Assembly (NCBI RefSeq): GCF_029784135.1 | Contig: NC_073746.1 | Location: forward strand, 225,631,882-225,695,881 | Length of the DNA: 64,000 bases | DNA from: Toxorhynchites rutilus septentrionalis | Taxonomy: Eukaryota > Arthropoda > Insecta > Diptera > Culicidae | Direction of reading: 5' to 3' | Shown here: piece after piece, positions 12,251-27,539 of the stretch | How the letters are laid out: every line of letters starts with the position of its first letter | Numbering within the stretch: the first letter of the stretch is position 1 | Made by a program: the position numbers and the translations under genes | The notes under the pieces: model-generated | Told to the model about the DNA's origin: nothing | What the model saw: only the letters and a program-made list of their open reading frames with translations | Databases searched by the model: none

Positions 12251-13326
12251 GGTTTGTTATAAATTTAATGAACTACGTGTCTCTGTTATTTTTCAATTTT
12301 ATACTTTAAAGTAAATAAATATAATTAAATGAAAAAACTCCAGATTTTTTTTCAACTTCATTCAGTTTGTTATAGTCATGTCAGCCTCCTCAAAACAAAA
12401 TTATAATTATCGGTTACTAAATAATTGATAAGCATTATTTCATTTTCCGTAAACTTTAATCAATCAGTATCGTTGATTTTTTGAGGTTATCGTCATTTAG
12501 GAACATGCAAAGCAATTGATAGATATAGACGAAAGTTCTTCCGAAGTCACTACTTGCTTGTAAAGAACTTCCGTCTGACACATTTGATTCCGACTGGTGC
12601 AGATATCTGATTCTTTTACGTTAATATTCTCATTACTTAAAAAAGCTAAAACATTTTCAAACTACTTTGAATTTGTGTAAAGATTAGCGTTACGTAACAT
12701 AAGGAGGAGGACGGTTCGTGTTGCGTTACTTTTTGTTACAAAGGGGGGGGGGGGGTGTAAGGAGGAGGTGGTTCCAAAAACTTCGTTTTAAGCGTTACGT
12801 AATTTGTAAACGACGCCTAGCGAAAATGAGATGATTATATTTACATAGACTCTCTATCTTGTAGGCTAGTTTATCTCCGATATTTGTTGAGTTTTTGGCA
12901 AGAAAATTGTTTACAATGATAGGAAAGACTGAGAGGGTTGTAGAAAAATATCGAACCCGCTATTTTTGTCGGCGACCATTGTTCGCGCCACAACATGTCC
13001 TGAGTGTCTTCTTTCCGAGCTAAGCGGAAAGTTTTGAAAATGTGACGCGAGCAAAGCAGAAATCTATGCTCCGCCCGCTCGACATCATCACCAGCTAATG
13101 CAACGGGAGAGAAAGGGAAGAAAACTCTTTGTATATAGGAAAAGTGTGTACATAATATCCTTTAGTTTAATTCCATTTTGACTCCATTTCCAACCACCAT
13201 TAACCCTCCTGTCCTCGCGTGCAAAATCAGAACACGTATACTCGCGCACGGTGTCACAGACCGAAAATTGAGCTTCTTTGTAATATTTGTATTGTGTATT
13301 TTTTAGTTATTTTAAGAAGAGAGTGT

Positions 13327-14831
<1,505 letters not shown>

Positions 14832-14887
14832 AATTCCACCAAGGTGGTAAATTAATTACTTAAAATTGAATCCTATATCTCAATGTA

Positions 14888-14971
<84 letters not shown>

Positions 14972-15027
14972 TACATTGAGATATACGATTCAATTTTAAG
15001 TAATTAATTTACCACCTTGGTGGAATT
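14832..15027. repeat. 196-bp near-perfect palindrome, spacer 2
   Basis: Same arms as 4534-4717 (60 of 61 matching) with a longer central TA tract. Confidence 0.85.
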
Positions 15028-15455
15028 GGTTTTGAATTTGATCCACTAAATCTAAGCCTAACCTACTATAAACTAATAATCAAATATACTAAGCAGACCT
15101 AACCTAACCTAACGTACTATGTACAAGTCGCGTATTAAAGCATGCTTTGAGGCATGGCATTTAGTAAAAAATTTTGATTATTTCATAAATTTCAGAATCT
15201 ATTCTTGAGATGCAAGCCTGTTGCTGGAGGTCTGAAATTCTGATGTCAAAAGGACGATCAAGGGTCATCCTCAAGATCCTATTCTGTGCAACCTGGATTT
15301 TGTTCCTGTGAGTTTGTGCGCAAGATTCCCACACCGGAACTGCGTAAAAGATGGCAGGTGCAATGATTTGCTTGTAGACTGCCAATTTGTTTACTCTCGA
15401 GAGGCGGGATCTGCGACAGATTAACGGATATAAGCACCTAACCAGAGCGGAGCAC
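15028..15455 (-). pseudogene. Jockey 3' fragment interrupted by the I-like element, spacer 2
   Basis: Equivalent of 4718-5145. The coding part is open from 15161 and is cut at GCGGAGCAC by the poly(A) end of copy C. Confidence 0.8.
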
Positions 15456-15807
15456 TTTTTTTTTTTTTATAAATTCGTTTATTTTTACAGGCTCAGTTAC
15501 ATAAGTTTAAAGGAGCCGAAATCTTAAATATATTTTTAAAACTATATATATGAACAATTTTCTTAAATCTATGGTTAGTAATGTGGGAAACCGATTACTC
15601 GTGGTGGACTCGAGATTAAAAGGGTGACATTTTCTCAGGAAAAGGATGGGGTATAAGGAAATTATTACAATGTTGATAATCACACACACTCAATTCTTAA
15701 ATCTATTCGTACATCAGTTGTGAATTTACATTTCATTCTTTTGTTTATAGCAAGCGGACCAATTACTCACAAAGGAAGAAATGGAGGGTATAAGGATATA
15801 AGGATAA

Positions 15808-17142
15808 TCACACACGAACATCGATAGATTTAAGGAAAACATATATTTGGGACATGTAATCAAGGTCTAACCGAGCCAACACATCTCTCACCGGCACATT
15901 GGGCTGCCTTCCTCTAGCCCGAAGGGAGTTCTCTAAATTCGATCTGGCAACAAGATACACCTCACACGACCAAACAACGTGTTCGATGTCGTGGTAACCT
16001 CGGCCACAAACGCAGATATTGCTGCCGGCCAGATTGAAACGAAAGAGTAGCGCGTCTAACGAACAGTGATTGGACATGAGTCGGGAGAAGGTGCGAATAA
16101 AGTCCCGACTCAAGTCCAGACTTTTGAACCATGGTTTGAGGCTAACCTTAGGGATAATCGAGTGAAACCACCGGCCCAATTCATCTTCGTTCCATTTGCG
16201 TTGCCAGTTAGCGATGGTATTTTTACGGACTAAAGAGTAAAATTCATTGAAGGCGATTTGACGCTGATAAATATCGCCTTCAATCGCACCTACCTTTGCT
16301 AATGAGTCAGCCCTCTCATTACCCGGAATTGAGCAATGAGAAGGGACCCACACAAAGGTAATGACATAACAGCGTCTGGATAAAGCACTCAAAATTTTTC
16401 GTATTCTCTCAAGGAAGTACGGCGAGTGCTTTTCCGGCCTCACTGAACGGATAGCTTCGACAGAGCTAAGACTATCCGTTACAATGTAATAGTGTTCAAC
16501 AGGTCGTGAGGCGACGCTGTCCAGCGCCCAATGAATTGCTGCCAATTCAGCAATATACACTGAGCAAGGATTCTGAAGACTGTGTGAGGTGCTAAAAAAT
16601 TCGTTGAACACTCCAAATCCTGTGGACTCATTTATAGTGGACCCATCAGTAAAGTACATATTATCACAATTGATACCCCTATATTTTTCATCGAAGATCG
16701 TTGGAGCGATCCTCGATCGTTGGTAATCTGAATATCCATGGATATCTTGCTTCATGGACAGATCAAAATGCACAGAGGAATTGATGTAGTCAGGGAAACA
16801 AACACGGTTGGGAATATACAAAGAAGAATCAACCTGCATGGAGATGAATTCATGATATGAACTCATGAATCCGGAGTGAAAATTTAGCTCGATCAGCCGC
16901 TCAAAATTTCCGATCACCAATAGGTTCATGACCTTACACCGGATGAAGAACCGAAGAGATAATAAATTGAAGCGATCTTTTAGTGGGAGTAGGCCTGCCA
17001 AAACCTCGAGACTCATGGTATGCGTTGAGGGCATACATCCCAACGCAATACGGAGACAAAGATACTGAATTCGCTCGAGTTTAATTAAGTGTGTTTTGGC
17101 AGCTGATTGAAAACAGAAACTGCCATACTCCATCACTGAGAG
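15808..17142 (-). CDS. ORF2 C-terminal part of copy C, left of the gap
   Basis: Covers the RNase H domain and C-terminal zinc-like segment of ORF2 (about residues 758-1201) without lesions, as in copy B. It ends at the assembly gap. Any reading frame drawn through the N run is meaningless. Confidence 0.7.
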   Translation of the reverse strand, partial: LSVMEYGSFCFQSAAKTHLIKLERIQYLCLRIALGCMPSTHTMSLEVLAGLLPLKDRFNLLSLRFFIRCKVMNLLVIGNFERLIELNFHSGFMSSYHEFISMQVDSSLYIPNRVCFPDYINSSVHFDLSMKQDIHGYSDYQRSRIAPTIFDEKYRGINCDNMYFTDGSTINESTGFGVFNEFFSTSHSLQNPCSVYIAELAAIHWALDSVASRPVEHYYIVTDSLSSVEAIRSVRPEKHSPYFLERIRKILSALSRRCYVITFVWVPSHCSIPGNERADSLAKVGAIEGDIYQRQIAFNEFYSLVRKNTIANWQRKWNEDELGRWFHSIIPKVSLKPWFKSLDLSRDFIRTFSRLMSNHCSLDALLFRFNLAGSNICVCGRGYHDIEHVVWSCEVYLVARSNLENSLRARGRQPNVPVRDVLARLDLDYMSQIYVFLKSIDVRV

Positions 17143-17642
17143 NNNNNNNNNNNNNNNNNNNNNNNNNNNNNNNNNNNNNNNNNNNNNNNNNNNNNNNNNN
17201 NNNNNNNNNNNNNNNNNNNNNNNNNNNNNNNNNNNNNNNNNNNNNNNNNNNNNNNNNNNNNNNNNNNNNNNNNNNNNNNNNNNNNNNNNNNNNNNNNNNN
17301 NNNNNNNNNNNNNNNNNNNNNNNNNNNNNNNNNNNNNNNNNNNNNNNNNNNNNNNNNNNNNNNNNNNNNNNNNNNNNNNNNNNNNNNNNNNNNNNNNNNN
17401 NNNNNNNNNNNNNNNNNNNNNNNNNNNNNNNNNNNNNNNNNNNNNNNNNNNNNNNNNNNNNNNNNNNNNNNNNNNNNNNNNNNNNNNNNNNNNNNNNNNN
17501 NNNNNNNNNNNNNNNNNNNNNNNNNNNNNNNNNNNNNNNNNNNNNNNNNNNNNNNNNNNNNNNNNNNNNNNNNNNNNNNNNNNNNNNNNNNNNNNNNNNN
17601 NNNNNNNNNNNNNNNNNNNNNNNNNNNNNNNNNNNNNNNNNN
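17143..17642. other. Assembly gap (exactly 500 N)
   Basis: Exactly 500 consecutive N, a length usually used as a placeholder for gaps of unknown size. The 931 bp before the gap recurs immediately after it, so the real gap length may be zero or negative. Confidence 0.99.
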
Positions 17643-20600
17643 CGATGGTATTTTTACGGACTAAAGAGTAAAATTCATTGAAGGCGATTTGACGCTGATA
17701 AATATCGCCTTCAATCGCACCTACCTTTGCTAATGAGTCAGCCCTCTCATTACCCGGAATTGAGCAATGAGAAGGGACCCACACAAAGGTAATGACATAA
17801 CAGCGTCTGGATAAAGCACTCAAAATTTTTCGTATTCTCTCAAGGAAGTACGGCGAGTGCTTTTCCGGCCTCACTGAACGGATAGCTTCGACAGAGCTAA
17901 GACTATCCGTTACAATGTAATAGTGTTCAACAGGTCGTGAGGCGACGCTGTCCAGCGCCCAATGAATTGCTGCCAATTCAGCAATATACACTGAGCAAGG
18001 ATTCTGAAGACTGTGTGAGGTGCTAAAAATTCGTTGAACACTCCAAATCCTGTGGACTCATTTATAGTGGACCCATCAGTAAAGTACATATTATCACAAT
18101 TGATACCCCTATATTTTTCATCGAAGATCGTTGGAGCGATCCTCGATCGTTGGTAATCTGAATATCCATGGATATCTTGCTTCATGGACAGATCAAAATG
18201 CACAGAGGAATTGATGTAGTCAGGGAAACAAACACGGTTGGGAATATACAAAGAAGAATCAACCTGCATGGAGATGAATTCATGATATGAACTCATGAAT
18301 CCGGAGTGAAAATTTAGCTCGATCAGCCGCTCAAAATTTCCGATCACCAATAGGTTCATGACCTTACACCGGATGAAGAACCGAAGAGATAATAAATTGA
18401 AGCGATCTTTTAGTGGGAGTAGGCCTGCCAAAACCTCGAGACTCATGGTATGCGTTGAGGGCATACATCCCAACGCAATACGGAGACAAAGATACTGAAT
18501 TCGCTCGAGTTTAATTAAGTGTGTTTTGGCAGCTGATTGAAAACAGAAACTGCCATACTCCATCACTGAGAGAATAGTTGTTCTATACAACATTATAAGA
18601 TCTTCGGGATGGGCTCCCCACCAGGTGCCGGTAATTGTACGGAGAAAATTTATTCTTTGTTGGCATTTTTTACTCAGATACCTAATATGGGCCCCCCCAA
18701 GTACATTTGGAGTCGAACCAGACCCCAAGATACTTGAATGACATAGCATGAGTGATCGGATTACCCAAAAGTTGAAGCTTTGGTTTTGCTGGTCTATGCT
18801 TCCTAGAAAAAACCACCATCTCTGTTTTCTCCGTGGAGAATTCGATCCCTAGCCCAATGGCCCAGGTTGAAAAATTGTTCAAAGTATCTTGTAAGGGTCC
18901 TTGCAGGTCGGATTCGTTTGATCCTACGACAGACACCACTCCGTCATCTGCAAGTTGTCTTAGGCTGCAATTTTGTGTAAGACAATTGTCGATGTCGCTT
19001 ACATAGAAGTTGTACAAAAGGGGGCTTAAACATGAGCCCTGGGGGAGGCCCATGTAGGAGGCCCGATTTACTGTCGAATCCCCGTGAGAAAAATTCAACT
19101 GTTTCTCACAAAGCAAGTTATATAACATATTATTCAACAGAGGCGGCAGACCCCGAGAGTGTAATTTGTCTGACAAAACCTCTATTGAAACAAGGCCCCC
19201 TTTATGTCCAAGAATACTGAAGCCATTTGTTTTTTTTCGGCGTAAGCCATTTGAATTTCTGAAGAAAGCAACGCAAGACAATCATTCGGTCCCCTTGCCC
19301 CTGCGGAACCCATATTGTGTATCTGAGAGGTAAGCCATTCGTTTCAACCCAATGATCAAGGCGAAACAAGATCATTTTCTCCAACAATTTCCGTATACAA
19401 GACAGCATTGCTATTGGGCGGTACGAATTGAAGTCGGACGCGGGTTTTCCGGGTTTTTGAATAGCTATAATTCGCACTTGTCTCCAATCATCTGAAACAA
19501 TATTATGCTCCAGAAACCGATTGAATAAATTCAACAAGCGATGTTTCGCCACATCAGGGAGGTTTTTTAACAAGTTGAACTTAATTCTATCCGTTCCTGG
19601 AGCAGAATTGTTACATGAAAGGAGAGCAAGAGAGAATTCTACCATCGAAAACTCAGAATCAAGATCGCACCTATCTTGTGGTATATCTCGAACAATTTTC
19701 TGCACGGGAGCGGAATCGGGACAAACCTTCCGTGCAAAATTAAAAATCCATCGATGTGAATATTCTTCGCTTTCATTCGTTGAAGAGCGATTTCTCATGT
19801 TTCGAGCCACTTTCCATAATTTTTTCATTGATGTTTCTCGTGACAAACCTCCCACGAAATTTCGCCAATAAGCACGTTTTTTCCCTTTGATCAAATTTTT
19901 GAACTGATTTTCAAGGTGCAAATACGTTTGAAAATTCTTAATGGTTCCACGTTTCCGAAAAGCTTTAAATGCGTTCGATTTATCCTGATAAAGCTTGAAC
20001 ATTGGCTATCCCACCATGGATTGGGAGGCCTTTGACGAAAAGTGGAGCCTGGGATGGGTTTCGTTTGAGCGCGAACCGCGCTGTCATATATCAAACGAGA
20101 AAGGAAGTTATACTCCTCCAATGGAGGCAAACCATCTCTGGAATTGATGGCTAGAGCAACTGCGTCCGCATATTTTTCCCAGTCAATGTGTCTTGTGAGG
20201 TCATATGCCATGTTTATAGATTCAGAAGAATTCGAACCAATGGTGATGGAAATTTTGATTGGCAAGTGGTCACTGCCGTTGGGGTCCTGGATTACATTCC
20301 ACTTGCAATCTAACGATAGTGAATTCGAGCAAAGCGAGAGGTCAAGAGCACTTGGGTTAGCAGGAGGTTTAGGTACACGTGTTGTTTCCCCAGTGTTCAA
20401 AACGGTCATATTGAAGCTGTTACAAAGGTCATATATCAACAATGAACGATTGTCGTCGTACTGTTCCCCCCAGGCAGTTCCGTGAGAGTTGAAGTCTCCC
20501 AAGATCAATCGTGGCTCAGGAAGGAGTGAGCACATGTCAACAAGTTGATTGCGGCTAACCGCAGCTCTCGGAGGCCAATACAAGCTGACAATACAGAGGT

Positions 20601-20843
20601 CTTTGCCTCTGATGTTTGCATGACAAGCAACAGCTTCGATCCCTCCAATAGGTGGAAGGTCAATTCGAAAAATGAGTGGCACTTATTGATACCCAATAGC
20701 ACCCCTCCGTATCTGTCATCACGGTCCAAGCGTATGATATTAAAATTGTGGAAAGAGAGATCATCTCGCGAAGAAAGCCAAGTTTCGGACAGAGCAAAAA
20801 CATCACAATTGAACTTATGAATTAAAAATTTGAATGTATCCAA
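17643..20843 (-). pseudogene. ORF2 of copy C, right of the gap, broken by homopolymer indels
   Basis: Collinear with ORF2 of copy B but split into frames at 17910-18749, 18682-19281, 19202-20002, 19891-20682 and 20505-20843. The breaks fall at an A-run one shorter (about 18024), a C-run one longer (about 18690), lost or gained bases near 19190, 19288 and 19330, a lost G near 19997 and an A-run one shorter (about 20668). Every break is a one-base homopolymer change. The TGA in place of Trp in the endonuclease motif is present at 20868-20870, as in the other copies. Confidence 0.8.
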
Positions 20844-20907
20844 TTTAGGGATAAGACTACGACAATTTCACTGTAAAACAGTGATATCTCCGACCTCTCT
20901 ATTTAAA

Positions 20908-22473
20908 TTAGACATCAAGAGAGATAATCATTGCAAGGAGGGGCCATGTTTGCATCAATTGTTGCAAAATTGTCTTTAATACTGGAAGCATTGAAATGAC
21001 AATGGTTCTGATGGAGTCGGAAACATTAAAACACTTGAAGATTTGGTCCAAAAGGTCAGACAACTTTATAAATCCCGATTGGGAAGATGAACTGGAAGGA
21101 AAAACAGGAACAGTTGGGGTTTTTGATGTCCCCTCGAGTGCTGGGCCATTCGAAGGTGAATTATTCCCACGGAAACCAGGAGGAACTTGATTTTGCTTGT
21201 CCGCTGCACTCGATTTTTAGGCATGCTAACAGGGGGTATCACCGGAGGGGCTTGTCCTTGAACTTTGGGAGTGGTCATATTTTTGCGCCGGGGATTCCCT
21301 TGGAAAATGAACGGTGTGCCCCCGTTAGCTATGTCCGCTTCTATTTCGTCAACGGGCAACGTGGCGAAGACATTTTGTGTGTTGATTGGTTGTTGTTGTT
21401 GGGCCAGTGGCGAAGCGCCCTTTAAATATCCGCAAAAGTGCGTTTCGAGTGTTCCTTCAAAGAGCGCTTCTGTTTCTCCCAGCGACTCTTGTAAGTTTCA
21501 CAAACTGAGAGCTCGTGTGGGGATCCCCCGCAATATGGACATTTATGCTCAGTCGCACTGCAGGATTTCCCCTCATGTTGCTCTCCGCAAGTGGCACAGC
21601 GCTCCTTGTTGGCACAATAATCTGAAGTGTGACCAACTGACTTGCATTTTTGGCAAGTCATGGGCTTTGGCACGAAGAGTCGCACAGGCAATCTCAATTT
21701 GCCCACCATGACGTAGTCAGGTAGAGCGGAACCAGCAAAAGTTACTCGAAACGAGTCTGACGGCGTGAATTTAGTTTTTCCCTCTTCTTGGGATACTTTT
21801 CCTAGTTGGCGGCTGTCCAAAATTTTAACACCCACCAACGGGAGTCTTTTAAATTTACCAACTCCTTCTTTTATCATTTCGCACGTCAGACCAGTTTCAG
21901 TTACCACCCCCGAGATTTCTACGTCATGGGAGGGCACGTAGACGCGATACTCTAGGGAGAATCTCTCGTCGATCACAATTGCATTCGCGTGTTTCCGATC
22001 ACTCACGACAACACGCAGTTTGTTCGGTCTAACCTTAGAGATTTCGACCACGGAGGAATATAATCTTGCCAGATCTTTCGAAACCTGAATGACATTAATT
22101 GCCTTTCCTTTTGGTTTAGGCCGGAAAAAAACAACCCATGGACCAGCTCCAAGTGCATCGTCTGGATAGACCTTGACACGAGGAGAGGAAACAACTGAGG
22201 GGGAGGACGAGGTCGATTGTTGAACGGGAGCGGTATCAGTAGGGCTGGGAGGCAAGTTCGGTAGTAGAGCGGAAGCGGGAGCGGGAGATTGAGGGGGCGA
22301 AGAGGAAAAGTTTGCCAATTTTCTTGAGGGGGGCTTGTTAAGGTAGATTACCTCTTTCTCTGAAGAGACATCTTCTGAGGGGGGAACGCGTTTAAGCGAC
22401 TTCCCAGCCCCCGTTGTAGCTTGTGAGGAGGAAACAGTAGTTTCAACTCCATGTCAACATGACCTTCTGCCAT
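20908..22473 (-). pseudogene. ORF1 of copy C, broken by homopolymer indels
   Basis: Collinear with ORF1 of copy B. One-base deletions near 21214 (T-run), 21424 (A-run) and 22444 (A-run) break the frame, leaving a central open part that includes the zinc knuckles. One substitution at 22421 is also private to this copy. The lesions look like sequencing or consensus errors and not like decay. Confidence 0.8.
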
Positions 22474-23229
22474 TACGGCAGATATAAAATAATATAATTA
22501 TTATTTTTTTTGTATTTCTAAACCTAATATATATTATACCTAAATCGCACACCAATGCGAATGAAATGAAGCGGTGTCTCAATCGAACCGCGTGGCAATC
22601 GCTCGGCACAGATGCAACGGTATATCGCACCACAACACGATGATGGAATCGATGACGATGCTAAAGCACACACAGCGATGATACGGCACACGCACCGCGT
22701 CCGCCGTGGAGGACTTCTTCCTCACGCTGGTAGTGATTGCTGCTCTCCTCACTCGCGCAATAAAGAGACCCCGTTAGGGTGAAATAACTTCACCAGCCAC
22801 GAACTGATAACGGTATAATCTCCACTTTATAATAGACGCGAACAAATTTGCGACCGATGTCTTCGGACTGCGCGAGCTGAATGATCGCATGAAACCATGG
22901 ACAAGTCAAAAACATGTTTTTTGACAAAATGCCGGCCGTTTGAAAAAAATGTCGTCTTTAAAGTTTTTTCTCCTGTTTCCGATTTTTTGAAAATAGTCAA
23001 ATTTCAAAATATTATTTCTTATTGGTTTATACCATAGAGAGACGCGTACAGATTGTGTTCTTATAAATACGACATAAATCGGTTCAGTAGAACTTGAGAT
23101 ATCGTGTACGCCAGTTTGAAAAATTTAGTTTCGAGTGAAGTTTTTTGACCGTACCAGGTTAAAAACCGCATCACTAAAATGGTTATAACTCGATAATTAA
23201 TAAGATTTTCGAAAACGGTATATTCTTGA

Positions 23230-23985
23230 ATGCCTGAACCTCAGAAATATGAAGAAAAAAAAATAGTTTGTTCAGGCAGGCACTCTTCTTCGAACGCATT
23301 TTCATGGGCTCATGGGCTCGATTTTCAAAGTCTGTGCGAGCTGCCTGAATTCGACATTATTCTGTACCAAAGAATAATCAAGCCAGTACCCATAATTAAT
23401 GTGGATGGGGGACCAGACGAGAACCCTCGTATTAAAAAGGTTATATATATTTTTGATCCATCATTTTAATCAATTGAATCTTGATGCAATATTAGTTGCT
23501 ACAAATTTTCCAGCACGCAATGCATTCAACTGAGTTGAAAGTGGGAATGTACCTCTTTCTCGGTAGGTTAAATACTTCTTCGTGATCAAGGGATAAGGGA
23601 TCTCACTTGGATGAAAAACTCAAAACAAGAGGCCCGGAATTGGAAACAAAACATTTTTAGTATGCAGGGGAATTGTTAACTTATTTGTGGAATAACCTAG
23701 CGATCGATAGTTATCCCGTCAAAGCAGAATATATTAAACTCCCAAATCGACGAAGCGGAATTAGTACGATATTAAGCCGAGTGGTTTGCTCGTCACGTAA
23801 GAACATCCCAAGGCCTTTTGCAAGTAGTGAAATGTAACGACAGGAACTGCTGCAATGAACGAAGGGTTAGTTACTTTTGTGTAAATCAACATCAATTTAT
23901 ACCAGTCCATGTTCTTCTCAGCTAAATACCAGATGGTTTGAAAGTACCAATCCAAACAGATGTGAGCATTAATTTTCCGTCTTGG
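23230..23985 (+). pseudogene. DGGPDENPR-type relic, spacer 3
   Basis: Same fragment and same lesions as at 1208-1960. Confidence 0.45.
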
Positions 23986-25062
23986 TTTGTTATAAATTTA
24001 ATGAACTACGTGTCTCTGTTATTTTTCAATTTTATACTTTAAAGTAAATAAATATAATTAAATGAAAAAACTCCAGATTTTTTTTCAACTTCATTCAGTT
24101 TGTTATAGTCATGTCAGCCTCCTCAAAACAAAATTATAATTATCGGTTACTAAATAATTGATAAGCATTATTTCATTTTCCGTAAACTTTAATCAATCAG
24201 TATCGTTGATTTTTTGAGGTTATCGTCATTTAGGAACATGCAAAGCAATTGATAGATATAGACGAAAGTTCTTCCGAAGTCACTACTTGCTTGTAAAGAA
24301 CTTCCGTCTGACACATTTGATTCCGACTGGTGCAGATATCTGATTCTTTTACGTTAATATTCTCATTACTTAAAAAAGCTAAAACATTTTCAAACTACTT
24401 TGAATTTGTGTAAAGATTAGCGTTACGTAACATAAGGAGGAGGACGGTTCGTGTTGCGTTACTTTTTGTTACAAAGGGGGGGGGGGGGTGTAAGGAGGAG
24501 GTGGTTCCAAAAACTTCGTTTTAAGCGTTACGTAATTTGTAAACGACGCCTAGCGAAAATGAGATGATTATATTTACATAGACTCTCTATCTTGTAGGCT
24601 AGTTTATCTCCGATATTTGTTGAGTTTTTGGCAAGAAAATTGTTTACAATGATAGGAAAGACTGAGAGGGTTGTAGAAAAATATCGAACCCGCTATTTTT
24701 GTCGGCGACCATTGTTCGCGCCACAACATGTCCTGAGTGTCTTCTTTCCGAGCTAAGCGGAAAGTTTTGAAAATGTGACGCGAGCAAAGCAGAAATCTAT
24801 GCTCCGCCCGCTCGACATCATCACCAGCTAATGCAACGGGAGAGAAAGGGAAGAAAACTCTTTGTATATAGGAAAAGTGTGTACATAATATCCTTTAGTT
24901 TAATTCCATTTTGACTCCATTTCCAACCACCATTAACCCTCCTGTCCTCGCGTGCAAAATCAGAACACGTATACTCGCGCACGGTGTCACAGACCGAAAA
25001 TTGAGCTTCTTTGTAATATTTGTATTGTGTATTTTTTAGTTATTTTAAGAAGAGAGTGTAAT

Positions 25063-26563
<1,501 letters not shown>

Positions 26564-26619
26564 AATTCCACCAAGGTGGTAAATTAATTACTTAAAATTG
26601 AATCCTATATCTCAATGTA

Positions 26620-26703
<84 letters not shown>

Positions 26704-26759
26704 TACATTGAGATATACGATTCAATTTTAAGTAATTAATTTACCACCTTGGTGGAATT
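26564..26759. repeat. 196-bp near-perfect palindrome, spacer 3
   Basis: Same arms as 4534-4717 around a longer TA tract. Confidence 0.85.
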
Positions 26760-27187
26760 GGTTTTGAATTTGATCCACTAAATCTAAGCCTAACCTACTA
26801 TAAACTAATAATCAAATATACTAAGCAGACCTAACCTAACCTAACGTACTATGTACAAGTCGCGTATTAAAGCATGCTTTGAGGCATGGCATTTAGTAAA
26901 AAATTTTGATTATTTCATAAATTTCAGAATCTATTCTTGAGATGCAAGCCTGTTGCTGGAGGTCTGAAATTCTGATGTCAAAAGGACGATCAAGGGTCAT
27001 CCTCAAGATCCTATTCTGTGCAACCTGGATTTTGTTCCTGTGAGTTTGTGCGCAAGATTCCCACACCGGAACTGCGTAAAAGATGGCAGGTGCAATGATT
27101 TGCTTGTAGACTGCCAATTTGTTTACTCTCGAGAGGCGGGATCTGCGACAGATTAACGGATATAAGCACCTAACCAGAGCGGAGCAC
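26760..27187 (-). pseudogene. Jockey 3' fragment interrupted by the I-like element, spacer 3
   Basis: Equivalent of 4718-5145, open from 26893 and cut at GCGGAGCAC by the poly(A) end of copy D. Confidence 0.8.
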
Positions 27188-27539
27188 TTTTTTTTTTTTT
27201 ATAAATTCGTTTATTTTTACAGGCTCAGTTACATAAGTTTAAAGGAGCCGAAATCTTAAATATATTTTTAAAACTATATATATGAACAATTTTCTTAAAT
27301 CTATGGTTAGTAATGTGGGAAACCGATTACTCGTGGTGGACTCGAGATTAAAAGGGTGACATTTTCTCAGGAAAAGGATGGGGTATAAGGAAATTATTAC
27401 AATGTTGATAATCACACACACTCAATTCTTAAATCTATTCGTACATCAGTTGTGAATTTACATTTCATTCTTTTGTTTATAGCAAGCGGACCAATTACTC
27501 ACAAAGGAAGAAATGGAGGGTATAAGGATATAAGGATAA

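Larger units (their letters stand above)
15456..22806 (-). mobile_element. I-superfamily retrotransposon, copy C (gap, false internal duplication, poor consensus)
   Basis: Same element as copy B, but 7.35 kb long because it contains 500 N (17143-17642) and because the 931 bp at 16212-17142 is repeated from 17643. To the left of the gap it matches copy B closely. To the right, up to about 23010, it has about fifteen one-base homopolymer indels that break both ORFs. I regard the duplication and frameshifts as assembly artefacts; the true copy is probably like B and D. Confidence 0.8.

Noticed and set aside
15808..17991. 727-codon frame across the gap with RNase H twice
   Set aside because: The frame runs through 500 N and joins two copies of the same sequence; an artefact, not a fusion protein.
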